From the NCBI GenBank assembly GCA_040389065.1, contig JAZKAR010000025.1, forward strand, positions 1 to 64,000: a stretch of DNA of 64,000 nucleotides, read 5' to 3'. The translations under genes and the position numbers were made by a program. Shown in pieces: positions 32,869-42,252 of the stretch; position 1 is the stretch's first letter, and each line of letters starts with the position of its first letter. The notes beneath the pieces were generated by a model. That model was not told where the DNA came from. It saw only the letters and a program-made list of their open reading frames with translations, and did not search any database. Source of the DNA: JAZKAR01 sp040389065. GTDB taxonomy: Bacteria; Pseudomonadota; Gammaproteobacteria; Burkholderiales; Casimicrobiaceae.

Positions 32869-34386
32869 ATGGCACCAACCTCCCCTAAGTTCCTAAAGAT
32901 TCTTATGCTAACGATAGCCATTGCATTTATCGTTAGCCGCAGCGCTGTGATGCCTACTTCTGATATTGCTTGGTTAACACTCGCAGCAGAAAGAGTTTTA
33001 AATGGCCAACAATTTGGTCAAGATATTTATGAGTTAAATTCTCCGTTTGCACTTTTAATGTATTTACCTTCCGTTTTTCTTCATCAATTTTTTTCTTTTT
33101 CTCCTTTTATAACCACATATGCGCTTACCACAATATTAATAGTATTATGTATTAGTTTAGCTGCTTCGATTCTAAAAAACCGTGATTATCCTTTATTTTA
33201 CCATCCTGAAAAATTATGGATTTTCAGAATTTCTTTTTTGGTTGCTTATTTATTGGTTCCTGGTATTAATGGATTTGCTCAACGTGATCATATTATTGCT
33301 TGTTTACTGCTTCCCTACGCTCTCCTTAAGCTAGCACCTTCAGGCTATAAAGAAGGAATAGGTGAAACTAAATATTTCATTAATATTTTAAGCTCAATTC
33401 TATTTTCTTTAGCACTTATTATAAAACCCCAATATCTTATTTTTTCCCTTCTGCTTAATTTTTATATTTTATTCAGAGAGGGTAGGTTTAAGTTTTATCT
33501 TCCTGGTGTCATTATTACGGCGTTTATGCTAAGCATGGCAGGTTTAGTGATTGTTATTTTTTTTACTTCATGGCTACCAATTGCGTATACAGCTTATGAA
33601 ACCTATCGTGGCTATCAACACCCCATTAAAGCAATTGCAAATGCATTACTTCAATTATTGAATGTCGCTATTATTTTTATTTTTTTCACACACTCTGCGC
33701 TTCCAAAAATTTCAACTAAATTAGAATATCCCCAGCAAAATCCTTTTATTTCGCTAGGTATTATTGGTGCCCTTAATATACCTTTATATCTTATTTCTAA
33801 AAATGGTTGGTATTATCATGCACTGCCAGCGCTTTTACCACTTTACGGTATTACGCTTTATGCCATTTACTATTATTGCTTGCGTTTGAAAAAAATTGTT
33901 TTATGGGGTTTAAGCGCTGCATTGTTAAGCATTAGTCATCTTTTATTACTTTATAATGCTCAAAAATATTATGAGGTTCCTTTACCTGAAATTATGCATA
34001 GTCAAATAAAGAAAGGTGATTCTTTTTTATGTATTAGTCCTGATATTCAATGTGGTTTTCCGCGAGCGGTAACGCATGGATACCGCTATGTTTCACGTTA
34101 CCCTTCCTTATGGCCAAGCGGCGGCTCTTTAATATTGTTTGAGCTTGGAAAAATGGATGAAGCTACTTTACATAAATATGTAACGTTTGATATCAAAAAC
34201 ACAACTGAAGATATTCTAAAATATCAACCTCAAGTTATTGCGATACAATGGCATCAAGAAAAAAATGGAACCATTCGTTTTTTTGAAAAAAATGCTAAAT
34301 TTAATCAAGCCTTAAGCAATTATAAACTCTTCAATAAAACAGATATTAATGATCGCTTCGCAACATGGATTTATGTGAAAAAATGA
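32869..34386 (+). CDS. GT39/ArnT-like polyprenol-dependent glycosyltransferase, membrane protein
   Basis: This protein has about ten transmembrane helices. A first periplasmic loop reads PTSDIAWLTLAAERVLNGQQFGQDIYELNSPFA, the layout of the GT-C (PMT/ArnT-type) superfamily, where an acidic residue in that loop is catalytic. A second large, less hydrophobic part is at the C-terminus. It would use a polyprenyl-phosphate sugar in the periplasm. I start at ATG 32869 (MAPTSPKFLK); a GTG at 32827 is also possible and neither has a clear ribosome site. It overlaps the following GT2 gene by 4 bases (ATGA), fitting a donor-making/donor-using pair. Confidence 0.8.
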   Translation: MAPTSPKFLKILMLTIAIAFIVSRSAVMPTSDIAWLTLAAERVLNGQQFGQDIYELNSPFALLMYLPSVFLHQFFSFSPFITTYALTTILIVLCISLAASILKNRDYPLFYHPEKLWIFRISFLVAYLLVPGINGFAQRDHIIACLLLPYALLKLAPSGYKEGIGETKYFINILSSILFSLALIIKPQYLIFSLLLNFYILFREGRFKFYLPGVIITAFMLSMAGLVIVIFFTSWLPIAYTAYETYRGYQHPIKAIANALLQLLNVAIIFIFFTHSALPKISTKLEYPQQNPFISLGIIGALNIPLYLISKNGWYYHALPALLPLYGITLYAIYYYCLRLKKIVLWGLSAALLSISHLLLLYNAQKYYEVPLPEIMHSQIKKGDSFLCISPDIQCGFPRAVTHGYRYVSRYPSLWPSGGSLILFELGKMDEATLHKYVTFDIKNTTEDILKYQPQVIAIQWHQEKNGTIRFFEKNAKFNQALSNYKLFNKTDINDRFATWIYVKK

Positions 34387-35366
34387 ATAATAACGCTGCG
34401 CCCGTTTTATCTAATCATTTATCTAACCATATTACACCTCAATTAATGAGTATCGTTGTATGTTTATATAATGAAGAAGAGATTATTGATCAGTTTTTAT
34501 CGCGTCTCTTTCATGTACTCACTGCATTAGGTTTTCCTTTTGAAGTTATTATGGTTAATGATGGCAGTCAAGATACTACTCTTCAAAAAATACTATCTTA
34601 TTGCTTAACGCATCCAGAAATAAAAGTGATTAATTTAAGCCGCAACTTTGGTAAAGAGGCTGCGCTTACTGCAGGTTTAGATGCTACCCAAGGCGATGTT
34701 ATTATTCCTATTGATAGTGATTTACAAGACCCTCCCGAACTCATTGCTGAGCTTATCAAAAAATGGCAAGAAGGTTTTGATGTGGTCTTAGCTCGAAGAA
34801 GTGATAGAAGTGCAGATTCATTTATAAAACGAATAACTGCAAAGGCATTTTATAAAATTCATAATGCTCTATCTGAAATTCAAATTCCCCATGATGCAGG
34901 CGACTTTCGATTGATGGATCGTAAAGTCATAGAAGCTCTAAAGCTTTTACCTGAAAACAGACGATTTATGAAAGGCTTGTTTGCCTGGATTGGTTTTAAT
35001 GCGACTGCCATTGACTACACTCGCCCTGCGCGTGTAGGAGGCGAAAGCAAGTTTTCTTTATGGAAGTTATGGAATTTAGGCCTTGAGGGGTTAACAAGCT
35101 TTAGTACATTACCGCTAAGAGTTTGGACGTATATTGGTTTAATTATTTCATTTTGTGCGTTTTTATATATTATATTGGTTGTTTTTCTTTCAGCCTTTCA
35201 TCAAACTCCATTTTCAGGTTATGCAACACTTGTGGTATCTATTATGGGATTTGGCGGTCTTCAATTAATTGGCATTGGAATTCTAGGTGAATATATTGGT
35301 CGTATTTATTCAGAAAGTAAAAGACGCCCCGTTTATATTATTAAAGATCGTTATCCAAGCGAATAA
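34383..35366 (+). CDS. DPM1/GtrB-like polyprenyl-phosphate glycosyltransferase
   Basis: This 327-residue GT2 protein has SIVVCLYNEEEII, VIMVNDGSQDTT, NLSRNFGKEAALTAGLDATQGD, DSDLQDPPE and the DAGDFRLMD motif of DPM1-type enzymes, then two C-terminal transmembrane helices (about 230-300). It should load a hexose from a nucleotide sugar onto undecaprenyl phosphate at the cytoplasmic face. The ATG at 34383 overlaps the TGA of the upstream GT39-like gene. With that gene it makes a complete donor synthesis and transfer unit, as in O-antigen or lipid A modification. Confidence 0.93.
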   Translation: MNNNAAPVLSNHLSNHITPQLMSIVVCLYNEEEIIDQFLSRLFHVLTALGFPFEVIMVNDGSQDTTLQKILSYCLTHPEIKVINLSRNFGKEAALTAGLDATQGDVIIPIDSDLQDPPELIAELIKKWQEGFDVVLARRSDRSADSFIKRITAKAFYKIHNALSEIQIPHDAGDFRLMDRKVIEALKLLPENRRFMKGLFAWIGFNATAIDYTRPARVGGESKFSLWKLWNLGLEGLTSFSTLPLRVWTYIGLIISFCAFLYIILVVFLSAFHQTPFSGYATLVVSIMGFGGLQLIGIGILGEYIGRIYSESKRRPVYIIKDRYPSE

Positions 35367-35420
35367 TATCTACTAGATTAAAAGTTTCAAACCTATTGTA
35401 TATTAAGAAAATAATGAGTA

Positions 35421-36167
35421 ATGGAAAATAATAGTTATACAGCAATGGCAGAAACTGAAAATCAGCATTGGTGGTTCATCGGCCGCCGTAAAATTTTAAG
35501 CCATCTACTTTCCTCCATTCAACTAATGCCAAACAGTAATATTCTTGAAATTGGGTCTGGAACTGGCGGAAACTGGGAATGGCTTCATGCTTTACCAGGA
35601 GTAAATAAACAGCTAAATTTTATTGAAAAAAATGCATTAGCGCGTGAATTATTTTTTAAAAAAACAGGTAAAGTAGCATTAGCAGGTACGTTACCAAATG
35701 CAATGCCCCCTCTTCCTCAACAAGATCTCATTTGTTTATTCGATGTTTTAGAACATATTGAAAATGATCAAGAAGCACTAGTAACATTATATTACTTACT
35801 TAAACCTCTTAATGGAAAACTTATTCTCACTGTTCCGGCACATCCAATTCTTTATGGCACTCACGATAAACAGCTTCATCATTTTAGACGCTATACTAAA
35901 AAAGAATTAATCGCTAAGCTAACGAAAGCTGGATTTAAAATTAATAAAATACGTTATTATAATTTTTTTCTTTTTCCGCTAGCGTTTATAGCAAGGTTTT
36001 TAGATTTAATTCTAAAGCGTGAGTCAGCGTTAGGCGTTAATGTTCCCTCTCGATTTATCAATACCCTTTTTAAAGCTATTTTTCAGTCTGAAGCATTTTG
36101 GCTCCAGCATTTTAGTTTTCCAACGGGAATATCGCTTTATGTTGAATGTAGTCATCCTTTTCTCTAG
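35421..36167 (+). CDS. SAM-dependent methyltransferase, class I
   Basis: This 248-residue protein has NILEIGSGTGGNW (SAM motif I), LICLFDVLEHIEND (motif II/III region) and HFRRYTKKELIAKLTKAGF, typical of the Methyltransf_11/23 group often found with polysaccharide genes. The N-terminal ENQHWWFIGRRK is also common in such proteins. It lies 54 bp after the DPM1-like gene, so the three genes probably form an operon. Methylation of a glycan, polyprenol or small molecule cannot be separated from the sequence. Confidence 0.87.
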   Translation: MENNSYTAMAETENQHWWFIGRRKILSHLLSSIQLMPNSNILEIGSGTGGNWEWLHALPGVNKQLNFIEKNALARELFFKKTGKVALAGTLPNAMPPLPQQDLICLFDVLEHIENDQEALVTLYYLLKPLNGKLILTVPAHPILYGTHDKQLHHFRRYTKKELIAKLTKAGFKINKIRYYNFFLFPLAFIARFLDLILKRESALGVNVPSRFINTLFKAIFQSEAFWLQHFSFPTGISLYVECSHPFL

Positions 36168-36249
36168 CAAGTTACTCTAATTTATTTAAACGCTTAATAA
36201 CTCTTACTTAGTGGGGTTTACTTTAAATTCAATAAAGTTTAACTCTTAT

Positions 36250-36903
36250 CTAACCCCGGCTGTAACTAAGAACTTTACCTTTGTAATTAAGTGCCTTTGC
36301 CCAAGAGTTTTTTACCATCTCGATGGTTAATGAGTATCCTAACTTCAACATCTTTTGTGTAAATTGTGACTGCTGGCGTCGATTAGGATCAACAATAATT
36401 ACTTTTACTGTTTTTTCAGAATGATAATGAATAAATTCAGATAACATGTGAGGGTGATTAGGCTCGTATAAAAGATCACTACCAATAATTAAATCAAATT
36501 TTCCTGTGACTGAATCTAATTTCTCCCAATTTCCCCGCTCATATTTAATAGGTAAAAAATCATTCAGGGCAATATTTTCTTTTAAAAAACTAGCGGCTAA
36601 AGGATGATAATCACTTGCAGTAATGTCAGCGCCCCGCTGTGAAGCTATTAGACTTGCTAACCCTAGCCCACACCCTAGCTCAAGAACTTTGAGTCCGTCT
36701 ATCGCATGAACCCTCATCGTTTCTGCCAAAATGAGGCTTGAAGGCCAAACAAGGCCAAATAAGGGCCATGTTGCTGAAGAAATTCCTGCTCTTTCACAAC
36801 TCCCATCGGGATCTGCATATTGCAGTTGATCTTTAAGAGAACGAATCTTCAAAGAGGTATCGCCAATAAATAGTGTTTCAAACTTAACTTGGTAACCGGG
36901 CAT
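36250..36903 (-). CDS. Lysine/protein methyltransferase-like protein (METTL21/Nnt1 family)
   Basis: This 217-residue protein has VLELGCGLGLASLIASQRGADITASDYHP and LIIGSDLLYEPNH, the signature of the family 16 (METTL21/FAM86, older name nicotinamide N-methyltransferase-like) methyltransferases. It also has WPSSLILAE just before motif I. The ATG at 36903 gives MPGYQVKFETL; an upstream TTG is unlikely. The family methylates protein lysines in eukaryotes, but bacterial substrates are mostly unknown. It is convergent with the glycan methyltransferase gene. Confidence 0.85.
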   Translation of the reverse strand: MPGYQVKFETLFIGDTSLKIRSLKDQLQYADPDGSCERAGISSATWPLFGLVWPSSLILAETMRVHAIDGLKVLELGCGLGLASLIASQRGADITASDYHPLAASFLKENIALNDFLPIKYERGNWEKLDSVTGKFDLIIGSDLLYEPNHPHMLSEFIHYHSEKTVKVIIVDPNRRQQSQFTQKMLKLGYSLTIEMVKNSWAKALNYKGKVLSYSRG

Positions 36904-37276
36904 GATTTGCTTAACTCTACAAACGATAAGTAATGTATGTGTAATGAGCAAATCAGAAAGAGAGAGGGGGTTCTAAAAGCCTAATGAATGTTTATACCTA
37001 GTGCATAAAATATTATGCTCGTATAGAAAAATAAGAAAGGCTTAAGATCAGGCTTTTTCACCGAAATGAACACTGCGCATGGCGAGTGATTCTCAACCTC
37101 AAAGGTTGACTGTTACATGTATTCTACAGTATCTGAAGATTGTGCATAAAGGTACCTTGATTTAACTTATCGCGGTACCTTTAATACATTTTCAAAAGCC
37201 CTACAGCCTGTGCTGTAAGGGAGCTTATACACTTTCAAATTTATATACTGAGCTTAAGGCAAATTTTATACATTAG
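36904..37276. other. Intergenic region between katA and the methyltransferase
   Basis: The 373 bases carry two hairpins. AAAGGTACC (37148-37156) and GGTACCTTT (37174-37182) form a perfect 9-bp stem with a long loop. A second at 37199-37221 (near CCCTTACAGC/GCTGTAGGG read on the minus strand) is followed by CTTTTG and may be the katA terminator. No gene is seen. Confidence 0.4.
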
Positions 37277-38725
37277 CTACACTGTTAATTTATGCCTAAC
37301 AGCAGCTCCATAGGCAGGATCAGCCTTATCAAAATGTGAAAGTTGGCGCTGTTGAATTTCAACCGCTACATTTCTCATTGCATTTGCAATATTGGTAGTA
37401 AGTCTCTCTTTTTCATCAGCGGGCAATAATCTAAATAAATTTCCAGCTTGTGTGTAATCATCTTCTTTACCACGAAAATCATAACGCCCTGCCTCTGCTT
37501 CTAAGGGCCAACCTGCATCACTATGCCCGAAACCACGTGAGGTAAGACCCTGACGCTCCACGTTAGCATAATTAGGTTGAGAACCGAAATTATGTATTGC
37601 CATTGCACCATCACGTTGCTGATGATGCACAGGACAACGTGGGCGATTAACCGGCAATTGCTGATGATTTGTTCCCACACGATAAAGTTGTGCATCATGA
37701 TAGGCAAACAGCCTACCTTGCAGCATTTTATCTGGCGAATAACCAAGCCCCGGAACAATATTGGCAGGAGAAAAAGCGACCTGTTCTACCTCAGCAAAAT
37801 AATTTTCAGGATTGCGATTAAGTTCCATGACACCCACAGGTAGCCGAGGAAAATCTTTGTGAGGCCAGATTTTTGTTAAATCAAACGGACTCCACCCTGT
37901 TTTAGCCATCCAAGGCTCTACTTCTTCTTCACGCATCACTTGAATATAAACATTCCATTTAGGAAAATTACCGCGCGCAATCGCTTCAAATAAGTCACGT
38001 TGCGCGTAATCAGGGTCTTCGCCAGCTAAGCGCACAGCGTCAGCAGGTGCTAAATTTTTAATGCCTTGCTGGGTTTTAAAATGCCATTTGACCCAAACAC
38101 GGCCTCCTTCAACGTTAATAAGACTAAACGTATGACTTCCAAAGCCATCCATATGCCGATATCCATCTGGCGTACCGCGGTCTGAAAACAACATGGTGAC
38201 TTGATGTAATGACTCGGGAGCATGACTCCAAAAATCCCACATCATCGCTGCTGATTTAAGATTAGTCATCGGACAACGCTTTTGTGTATGAACAAAGTCA
38301 GGAAATTTAATAGGATCTTTAATAAAAAACATAGGTGTATTGTTACCCGCTAGATCCCAATTGCCTTCTTCTGTATAAAACCGCACTGCGAACCCTCTTG
38401 GATCACGCTCAGTATCGGCTGAGCCTCGCTCACCGCCTACGGTTGAAAAGCGTACAAACGTTTCTGTTTGTTTACCAAGTTCTGCAAATAACTTGGCTTT
38501 AGTATAGTTTGTAATATCATGCGTTACCGTAAAGGTGCCATATGCGCCTGAACCTTTAGCATGCACAACACGTTCAGGAATACGCTCACGATTAAAGTGC
38601 TGTAATTTTTCAATTAAATGAAAATCTTGAAGTAAAACTGGGCCACGCGGCCCTGCTGTTATACTATTTTGATTATCATCAATAGGAATACCAGATGCAG
38701 TTGTCACAATATTTTTATCATTCAT
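37277..38725 (-). CDS. katA: Monofunctional haem catalase, small-subunit type
   Basis: At 482 residues it is a clade 3-like catalase. The distal His is in RVVHAKGSGAYG, the distal Asn in LAGNNTPMFF, and the proximal Tyr region in LQGRLFAYHDAQLYR, with standard FVRFSTVGGERGSADTERDPRGFAVRFYTEEGNWDL. It breaks down hydrogen peroxide in the cytoplasm. The ATG at 38725 is preceded by AAGAGATAG, and upstream in-frame starts would add 21 non-conserved residues. A strong OxyR-box match lies 165 bp upstream, so induction by peroxide is expected. Confidence 0.96.
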   Translation of the reverse strand: MNDKNIVTTASGIPIDDNQNSITAGPRGPVLLQDFHLIEKLQHFNRERIPERVVHAKGSGAYGTFTVTHDITNYTKAKLFAELGKQTETFVRFSTVGGERGSADTERDPRGFAVRFYTEEGNWDLAGNNTPMFFIKDPIKFPDFVHTQKRCPMTNLKSAAMMWDFWSHAPESLHQVTMLFSDRGTPDGYRHMDGFGSHTFSLINVEGGRVWVKWHFKTQQGIKNLAPADAVRLAGEDPDYAQRDLFEAIARGNFPKWNVYIQVMREEEVEPWMAKTGWSPFDLTKIWPHKDFPRLPVGVMELNRNPENYFAEVEQVAFSPANIVPGLGYSPDKMLQGRLFAYHDAQLYRVGTNHQQLPVNRPRCPVHHQQRDGAMAIHNFGSQPNYANVERQGLTSRGFGHSDAGWPLEAEAGRYDFRGKEDDYTQAGNLFRLLPADEKERLTTNIANAMRNVAVEIQQRQLSHFDKADPAYGAAVRHKLTV

Positions 38726-38860
38726 ATCTATCTCTTTTCGTATAGAACTGCAATAAACTAAACGTTTAGATTGCATAGCAACCTTCATTCAATCAACGAA
38801 ATTAAAACGTACCAAAAACTGAATTGAAAAATTTTTGATATTACTTTCGTTAATAACTTT

Positions 38861-38889
38861 AGTCTAAGCGCATTCATCGATAGATACAA
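38861..38889 (-). promoter_or_regulatory. Candidate katA promoter
   Basis: On the minus strand TTGTAT and TAGACT are separated by 17 bases. This gives a poor -35 and a moderate -10, as is usual for activator-dependent promoters. The OxyR-like site abuts the -35, fitting class I activation. Confidence 0.45.
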
Positions 38890-38926
38890 ATCAATTATAA
38901 CTATAATTTAGATAGATAACATCTAT
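38890..38926 (-). promoter_or_regulatory. Candidate OxyR-binding site upstream of katA
   Basis: Four quarter-sites with exact 7-base spacing read on the plus strand: ATCA, CTAT, ATAG, CTAT. The last pair, ATAGATAACATCTAT, fits the ATAGnTnnnAnCTAT consensus perfectly, and the first quarter-site matches two of four bases. Its position before katA supports the call. Confidence 0.7.
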
Positions 38927-38989
38927 TGTCAAAACATAAAAATTAATAATGCAAACACATTTAAATAATTGATTTTATTATATTTTAAC

Positions 38990-39832
38990 TTAATAAGGGC
39001 GATCACCTAAAATAGTAGCGCGGTGCATAATACGACGATGCGGTAAATAATCTGCTGTTGCATAATGCTGCGTCAGGCGATTATCCCAAAAGGCTAAATC
39101 ATATTGCTTCCATCGCCAGCGAACGGTGAACTCGGGCTTCGTTACATGCACTAAAAGATGGCTTAGTATAGCCTCACTTTCTTTAGGCGATAACTCAATA
39201 ATGCGTGTTGTAAAACCTTCATTTACAAATAAACCTTTACGCCCTGACACAGGATGGGTACGTACAACAGGATGTACTAAAGGCGGATTTTTATCGCGTG
39301 CGGCTTCCCAACGAACACGCTCTTCAGGTGTTCGAGCAAAACGCCATGCAGGAAACGATTTTAAGAAATCATGCTCAGCTGTTAACGGCTCAATAAATTT
39401 TCTAAAAGGCTCACTTAACGCTTCATAAGCTGCAATACCGCTTGCCCAAAGAGTATCGCCACCTAAAGGAGGTAAATGACGTGCTGATAAAATAGCACCC
39501 ATCGGCGGTGTTTCAATAAATGTTACATCGGTATGCCAATTATCGTTATCGGGAGGGTTATCGTGATCTGTATCTAAAATAATAATTTCAGGTACATCTG
39601 ATACTTGAGGATAAATAGGATGGATATGTAAATCGCCAAATCTTTTTGCAAGATCTCGCTGCTGTTGAGGACTAATTGGCTGTTTCTCAAAAAATAAAAC
39701 ATGATGCTCAAGCAATGCTTGCAACAAACTATCGCGCAATTCATCTTCTATAGCACGTGTTAAATCGATACCGCTAACCAATGCTCCAATGGCTGGGCCT
39801 AATGGTTGAACGTGAAGTGTAGCAGCTCCCAT
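38990..39832 (-). CDS. tauD: TauD/TfdA-family alpha-ketoglutarate-dependent dioxygenase
   Basis: This 280-residue protein has the iron-binding H-x-D in NWHTDVTF and the second His in WDNRLTQHYA, with the ketoglutarate-binding Arg in PHRRIMHR. It is full-length and closest to taurine dioxygenase (LGPAIGALVSGIDL start, VNEGFTTRI), which releases sulfite from taurine. No tauABC transporter is adjacent, so another sulfonate or related substrate is possible. It lies upstream of katA on the same strand with a 264-bp gap holding the OxyR-like site, so the two are separate units. Confidence 0.88.
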   Translation of the reverse strand: MGAATLHVQPLGPAIGALVSGIDLTRAIEDELRDSLLQALLEHHVLFFEKQPISPQQQRDLAKRFGDLHIHPIYPQVSDVPEIIILDTDHDNPPDNDNWHTDVTFIETPPMGAILSARHLPPLGGDTLWASGIAAYEALSEPFRKFIEPLTAEHDFLKSFPAWRFARTPEERVRWEAARDKNPPLVHPVVRTHPVSGRKGLFVNEGFTTRIIELSPKESEAILSHLLVHVTKPEFTVRWRWKQYDLAFWDNRLTQHYATADYLPHRRIMHRATILGDRPY

Positions 39833-40294
39833 ACTTATTCTCTTTATCGTTGCATATATGCGTAATGTACTGAAATGTAATTACGCTGCAAACGAATTTT
39901 TTATGGATTGCTCTTCACATTTAAGAATAACGCGCCATGACACTTAATCTTGTTAAATGATTTATCTCATTCATTTATTTATTTCACTGCATGTTAGCTT
40001 TTGTGTGTTAGCTGAAGCGCCGCTTTTACTGCCATGAAAAATAATTATCTCTTGCTGTTCTAAACATTCTATCAAGCTCTATTTTTCGGATCAATTAAGC
40101 GCCCAACACTAAAACTCCCCCTGCATAAAATTTTAAACACCCATAAATACGCAATAATTTTCATTTAAAATCAACAAGATAAAATAAATTTTTTTATTTT
40201 TTTTGCTATTTCTTTCAAAACACGTACGGGAATACCCTACATCAACCGTTACTTTTTTTAGAGAGTATTAAAGCACAAAATAGGGAGATAACAT
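39833..40294. other. Divergent intergenic region
   Basis: These 462 bases lie between the tauD-like gene and a small membrane-protein gene. They are AT-rich near the right end. No Cbl or CysB operator that I could identify, and no RNA gene, is seen. Confidence 0.4.
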
Positions 40295-40567
40295 ATGACT
40301 CAATTATTTGATATAACATTGTTTTCATTTACTTTAATTGCCGCTGTAGCAGCTTACAATGTGCTTGTTGGCAACAAATCGAAAAAGACTGCTCAACTTC
40401 CCATTTCCACGAAGTTTCTTGCAAAACAAACATTCGGTGAAATTCTTTCTACTATGTTGCAATTGCTAGGACTCAAACAAGAAAAAAGCGCTCATTTATG
40501 CAAAAACCGCTTAGATGAATGTTGCTCGCATCGCAATGCTCCTCGACGTATCATCCACAAAGAATAA
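40295..40567 (+). CDS. Small single-pass membrane protein, unknown
   Basis: This 90-residue protein has one N-terminal transmembrane helix (about residues 5-25, ITLFSFTLIAAVAAYNVLVG) and a basic, Cys/His-containing tail (AHLCKNRLDECCSHRNAPRR). A strong ribosome site, AGGGAGA, lies 6 bases before the ATG, which is the main reason to trust it. I recognise no family. The tail with C-x6-C-C-x-H could bind a metal, but this is only a possibility. Confidence 0.65.
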   Translation: MTQLFDITLFSFTLIAAVAAYNVLVGNKSKKTAQLPISTKFLAKQTFGEILSTMLQLLGLKQEKSAHLCKNRLDECCSHRNAPRRIIHKE

Positions 40568-41126
40568 GCTATTTAATGATCATTTAAATAAATAAACCAA
40601 ATTATTTTAAATAACATCAACCTACTCCCTTACTCCTATTATTAAATAGGGAGTAGTTATGTAGATTTTGCTCTAGTTTTTGAATGCATAATTGAATCTA
40701 AAAAAATATCTTTTAGCGTTCGTTCATCGTTTCAATGCGTTTCATTTTAAAATTTTAGAAGTTACGCAGTTGAGCTATATCAAGGCATGGGATGCCCCGC
40801 ATGGCAACGCAGACAGTATACGTAGTACGGCAAGTTGGCATAACGCGGGGCGTCCCACGCTGAGAGAGCCAACTGCGTAACTTCTAAACTTATTCTTTTA
40901 CACGCTGCTTGTAAGAGATACAGGTTATTAGTAGGTATGATATAAAAAGCAGCTTACAATGGGTATGCGTGTTATCTATAATCGATTATCTTCACCACCC
41001 TTTATCACTATATCTCACCGCCCACTCTCAAAAAATTTTAATCTTTTTTCTTTTATTTTCAATAGAACTATTTAAACCTGGCTTTTCTAAGAAACGCTTC
41101 AATCTTTTTTTATATTTTCCTTTCGG
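40568..41126. other. Intergenic region containing a full palindromic element
   Basis: Of these 559 bases, 40755-40887 are a palindromic element. The rest is AT-rich. Short frames here (for example 40969-41169) are hydrophobic AT-rich noise without ribosome sites. Confidence 0.5.
40755..40887 (+). repeat. Palindromic element, arm type A, copy 6, best preserved (133 bp)
   Basis: Arms TTAGAAGTTACGCAGTTGAG and CCAACTGCGTAACTTCTAA are near-perfect inverted repeats. Inside, GGGATGCCCCGC and GCGGGGCGTCCC also pair, and the core GGCAACGCAGACAGTATACG ... TAGTACGGCAAGTTGGCATA closes the loop. The whole unit therefore folds as one long hairpin. Both ends carry TA just outside GAAGTT/AACTTC, as for insertion at a TA target. 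Confidence 0.92.
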
Positions 41127-42098
41127 ATGGCTGTCATGCATACGTCTAGTCATACAGAAAATTTTTTGACAAATACTGAAGGTTTAAATAAGTCAGTGTG
41201 TTTGACTGAATGCTTGATCGTAGGGGCAGGCCCCGCAGGCCTGACAGCAGCCATTTACCTCGCACGCTATCGCCGCCGTGTAGTAGTGGTTGATAGTGGC
41301 GAAAGCCGTGCCGCTTATATTCCTGTTTCGCATAACTTTCCAGCTTTTCCTGAAGGAGTGAATGGAAAGCATTTGCTTCAACGATTACGGCAGCAAGCCA
41401 AGCATTATCCTATAAAGATACTAGCAGGCAAGGTACAAAAAATTGAACTTAAAGGGAATATATTCATAGCTCATATAAACGATACGCAAATTAAGGCTCC
41501 TAAAGTGCTATTGGCTACAGGTATTTGCGATATTGATAAAGATGCTGAGTGGTACAAAGCAATTAGCTGGGGGGCCATACGCATGTGCCCTATTTGCGAT
41601 GGTTTTGAGGTCATCGGTAAAAAAGTAGCAGTGATTGCGAATGGGCGCCACGCTGTTTCACATGCGCTTTTTATTCGAACCTATACGGATGAAGTTACCT
41701 TAGTGCTTGCAGCGCTTGAAGAATCACTGTGTAGCCAAGCACGTACTCAGCTAAAAAACGCTCATATCACTCTAATTGAAGATTGTAATCCTCATATTTT
41801 TATTGATGCTCATGAAAAACCCTGTATTCAAACTAGCCGTGGCGACAAATATACGTTTGATGTGATTTATCCTATGTTAGGTTGCCATCCACGAACCGAG
41901 TTAGCACAACACCTTGGAGCAGATGTTGATGAAGACGGAAAATTAATTGTCGATGAACATCAGCGTACCTCAGTTCCTGGATTATATGCAGCAGGAGATG
42001 TGGTAAGAGGGTTGAATCAAATTAGTGTTGCAGCAGGCCAAGCTGCGATTGCAGCGACTGCTATTCATAACCATTCTGAACCGCATATGTTCAATTAA
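41127..42098 (+). CDS. Thioredoxin reductase-like FAD/NAD(P)H oxidoreductase
   Basis: This 323-residue protein has an FAD motif, IVGAGPAGLTAAIYLARYRRRVVVVDSG, a TrxR-type disulfide CPICDG, a reduced NAD(P)H-binding motif (IANGRHAVSHALF, lacking the second glycines) and the C-terminal GLYAAGDVVRGLNQISVAAGQAAIAA. It resembles the AhpF/TrxR-like group usually called NAD(P)/FAD-dependent oxidoreductase. The changed nucleotide site makes true thioredoxin reductase activity uncertain. The ATG could also be at 41136. It stands alone after a palindromic element. Confidence 0.9.
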   Translation: MAVMHTSSHTENFLTNTEGLNKSVCLTECLIVGAGPAGLTAAIYLARYRRRVVVVDSGESRAAYIPVSHNFPAFPEGVNGKHLLQRLRQQAKHYPIKILAGKVQKIELKGNIFIAHINDTQIKAPKVLLATGICDIDKDAEWYKAISWGAIRMCPICDGFEVIGKKVAVIANGRHAVSHALFIRTYTDEVTLVLAALEESLCSQARTQLKNAHITLIEDCNPHIFIDAHEKPCIQTSRGDKYTFDVIYPMLGCHPRTELAQHLGADVDEDGKLIVDEHQRTSVPGLYAAGDVVRGLNQISVAAGQAAIAATAIHNHSEPHMFN

Positions 42099-42252
42099 GC
42101 TTTCTACAAAACTGCTGTGCGGGGTTGTAAATAACTCTTGGCATACTCATATGTATAGTCTGTGATATCAGGCTTTATTTGCTATAGCACATTACGTAAC
42201 GTGCTAGCTAAAAGCTAAAACACTTATAATTATTTTAACAGCATTTAAAAGC

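Noticed and set aside
40969..41169. 66-codon hydrophobic frame before the TrxR-like gene
   Set aside because: No ribosome site, AT-driven composition, and it overlaps the start of a well-supported gene.
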